Assembly (NCBI GenBank): GCA_048497495.1
Contig: JAFHCF010000053.1
Coordinates: 1-13,763 of the forward strand
From: JAFHCF01 sp048497495
Lineage (GTDB): Bacteria; Pseudomonadota; Alphaproteobacteria; Rhizobiales; Ancalomicrobiaceae
Direction: 5' to 3'
Length of the DNA stretch: 13,763 nt
Shown: piece by piece, positions 13,580 through 13,763 of the stretch
How the letters are laid out: every line of letters starts with the position of its first letter
Position numbering within the stretch: the stretch's first letter is position 1
Notes under the pieces: model-generated
The model's database searches: none
Told to the model about the DNA's origin: nothing
Seen by the model: only the letters and a program-made list of their open reading frames with translations
Program-made: the position numbers and the translations under genes

Positions 13580-13629
13580 TGACTTTTAATCATGTGGTCG
13601 CGGGTTCGATCCCCGCCCGGCTCACCAAA
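13580..13629. repeat. attR: right copy of the 50-bp attachment-site repeat
   Basis: Exact copy of 5751-5800. It holds only the tRNA part from the anticodon stem to CCA. The sequence before it does not form an acceptor or D arm, so it is a tRNA fragment left by integration and not a second gene. Confidence 0.95.
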
Positions 13630-13763
13630 GCCCCAGAGCGACATCGAACCGGGCGACATCGGCGTGTCACGGCGGCGAGAACGCCGAGCGGTTCGACGTC
13701 GCGCGTCCCGCGCCCCCCGGTCGCCCCCCCCCCCCGCCTAACCCTTCTTCCACCTTTTCGTGA
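13630..13763. other. Chromosomal flank beyond the element
   Basis: High-GC sequence with no supportable gene. It contains a run of 12 C (13724-13735). It continues the chromosome originally downstream of tRNA-Lys. Confidence 0.5.

Larger units (their letters stand above)
5751..13629. mobile_element. Integrative element (satellite-like) in tRNA-Lys
   Basis: A perfect 50-bp direct repeat bounds the element; one repeat unit plus content is 7,829 bp. It carries a tyrosine integrase, an AlpA-like factor, primase and helicase genes, an iteron-like array, a probable nuclease cargo gene and a five-gene operon of small proteins. No capsid, portal, terminase, tail, lysis or conjugation gene is visible. 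The gene set resembles phage satellites or small self-replicating integrative elements. Known satellites are of similar size or somewhat larger, and helper-phage dependence is inference. The region around 7600-8900 is clearly richer in A+T than the rest, suggesting separate acquisition of the cargo gene. Confidence 0.93.

Noticed and set aside
13580..13629. Second tRNA-Lys
   Set aside because: Only the part from the anticodon stem to CCA is present; the acceptor 5' strand and D arm are missing, so it is the attachment-site copy.
13724..13735. Run of 12 C as a phase-variable tract
   Set aside because: No gene or promoter is visible around it, and homopolymer length is often uncertain in assemblies.

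Overview
The window comes from a high-GC alphaproteobacterium, most likely a member of the Hyphomicrobiales. The signs are the GC-rich coding style, a glmU-glmS pair, a SPOR protein and a CcdA-family protein. This placement is inferred from general family knowledge; no search was run.

Chromosomal part (1 to about 5800). The leftward pair glmU (1975-3324) and glmS (35-1864) makes UDP-GlcNAc precursors for peptidoglycan and LPS. Divergent from glmU is a membrane-anchored SPOR-domain protein (3507-4721). A CcdA/DsbD-type thiol transporter (4733-5467) converges on it. A complete tRNA-Lys(UUU) with encoded CCA follows at 5724-5798, behind a sigma70-like promoter.

Integrated element (5751-13629). 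The last 50 bp of the tRNA-Lys region are repeated exactly at 13580-13629, and the 7,829 bp between the two copies form a compact integrative element. From its right end, genes run leftward: a tyrosine integrase; an AlpA/excisionase-type small DNA-binding protein with its own promoter and dyad operators; a primase split into two overlapping ORFs; and a RepA-like hexameric helicase. Just past repA lies an array of about 9-bp GGTGGCGCA repeats in both orientations, a candidate replication origin. Next is an A+T-rich cargo gene on the plus strand (7815-8840), with an unrecognised helical N-terminus and a C-terminal Vsr/EDxHD-like PD-(D/E)XK nuclease domain. Divergent from it, a strong consensus promoter drives five tightly packed small genes (7589 down to 5962), ending in a clear rho-independent terminator. 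The last of these begins with a motif resembling the N-terminus of phage XkdF/prohead-protease-type proteins.

The ends have a lambda-like layout. TGGGTTCCG repeats spaced exactly 11 bp occur twice inside the left end and four times inside the right end. A perfect IHF consensus lies between the repeats and the att core on each side. Integrase, directionality factor, primase, helicase and iterons, with no terminase, portal or major capsid gene, suggest a phage-satellite-like or small self-replicating integrative element carrying a probable defence gene.

The two most novel parts are the nuclease gene and the five-gene operon. Functions for both are inferred, not shown.
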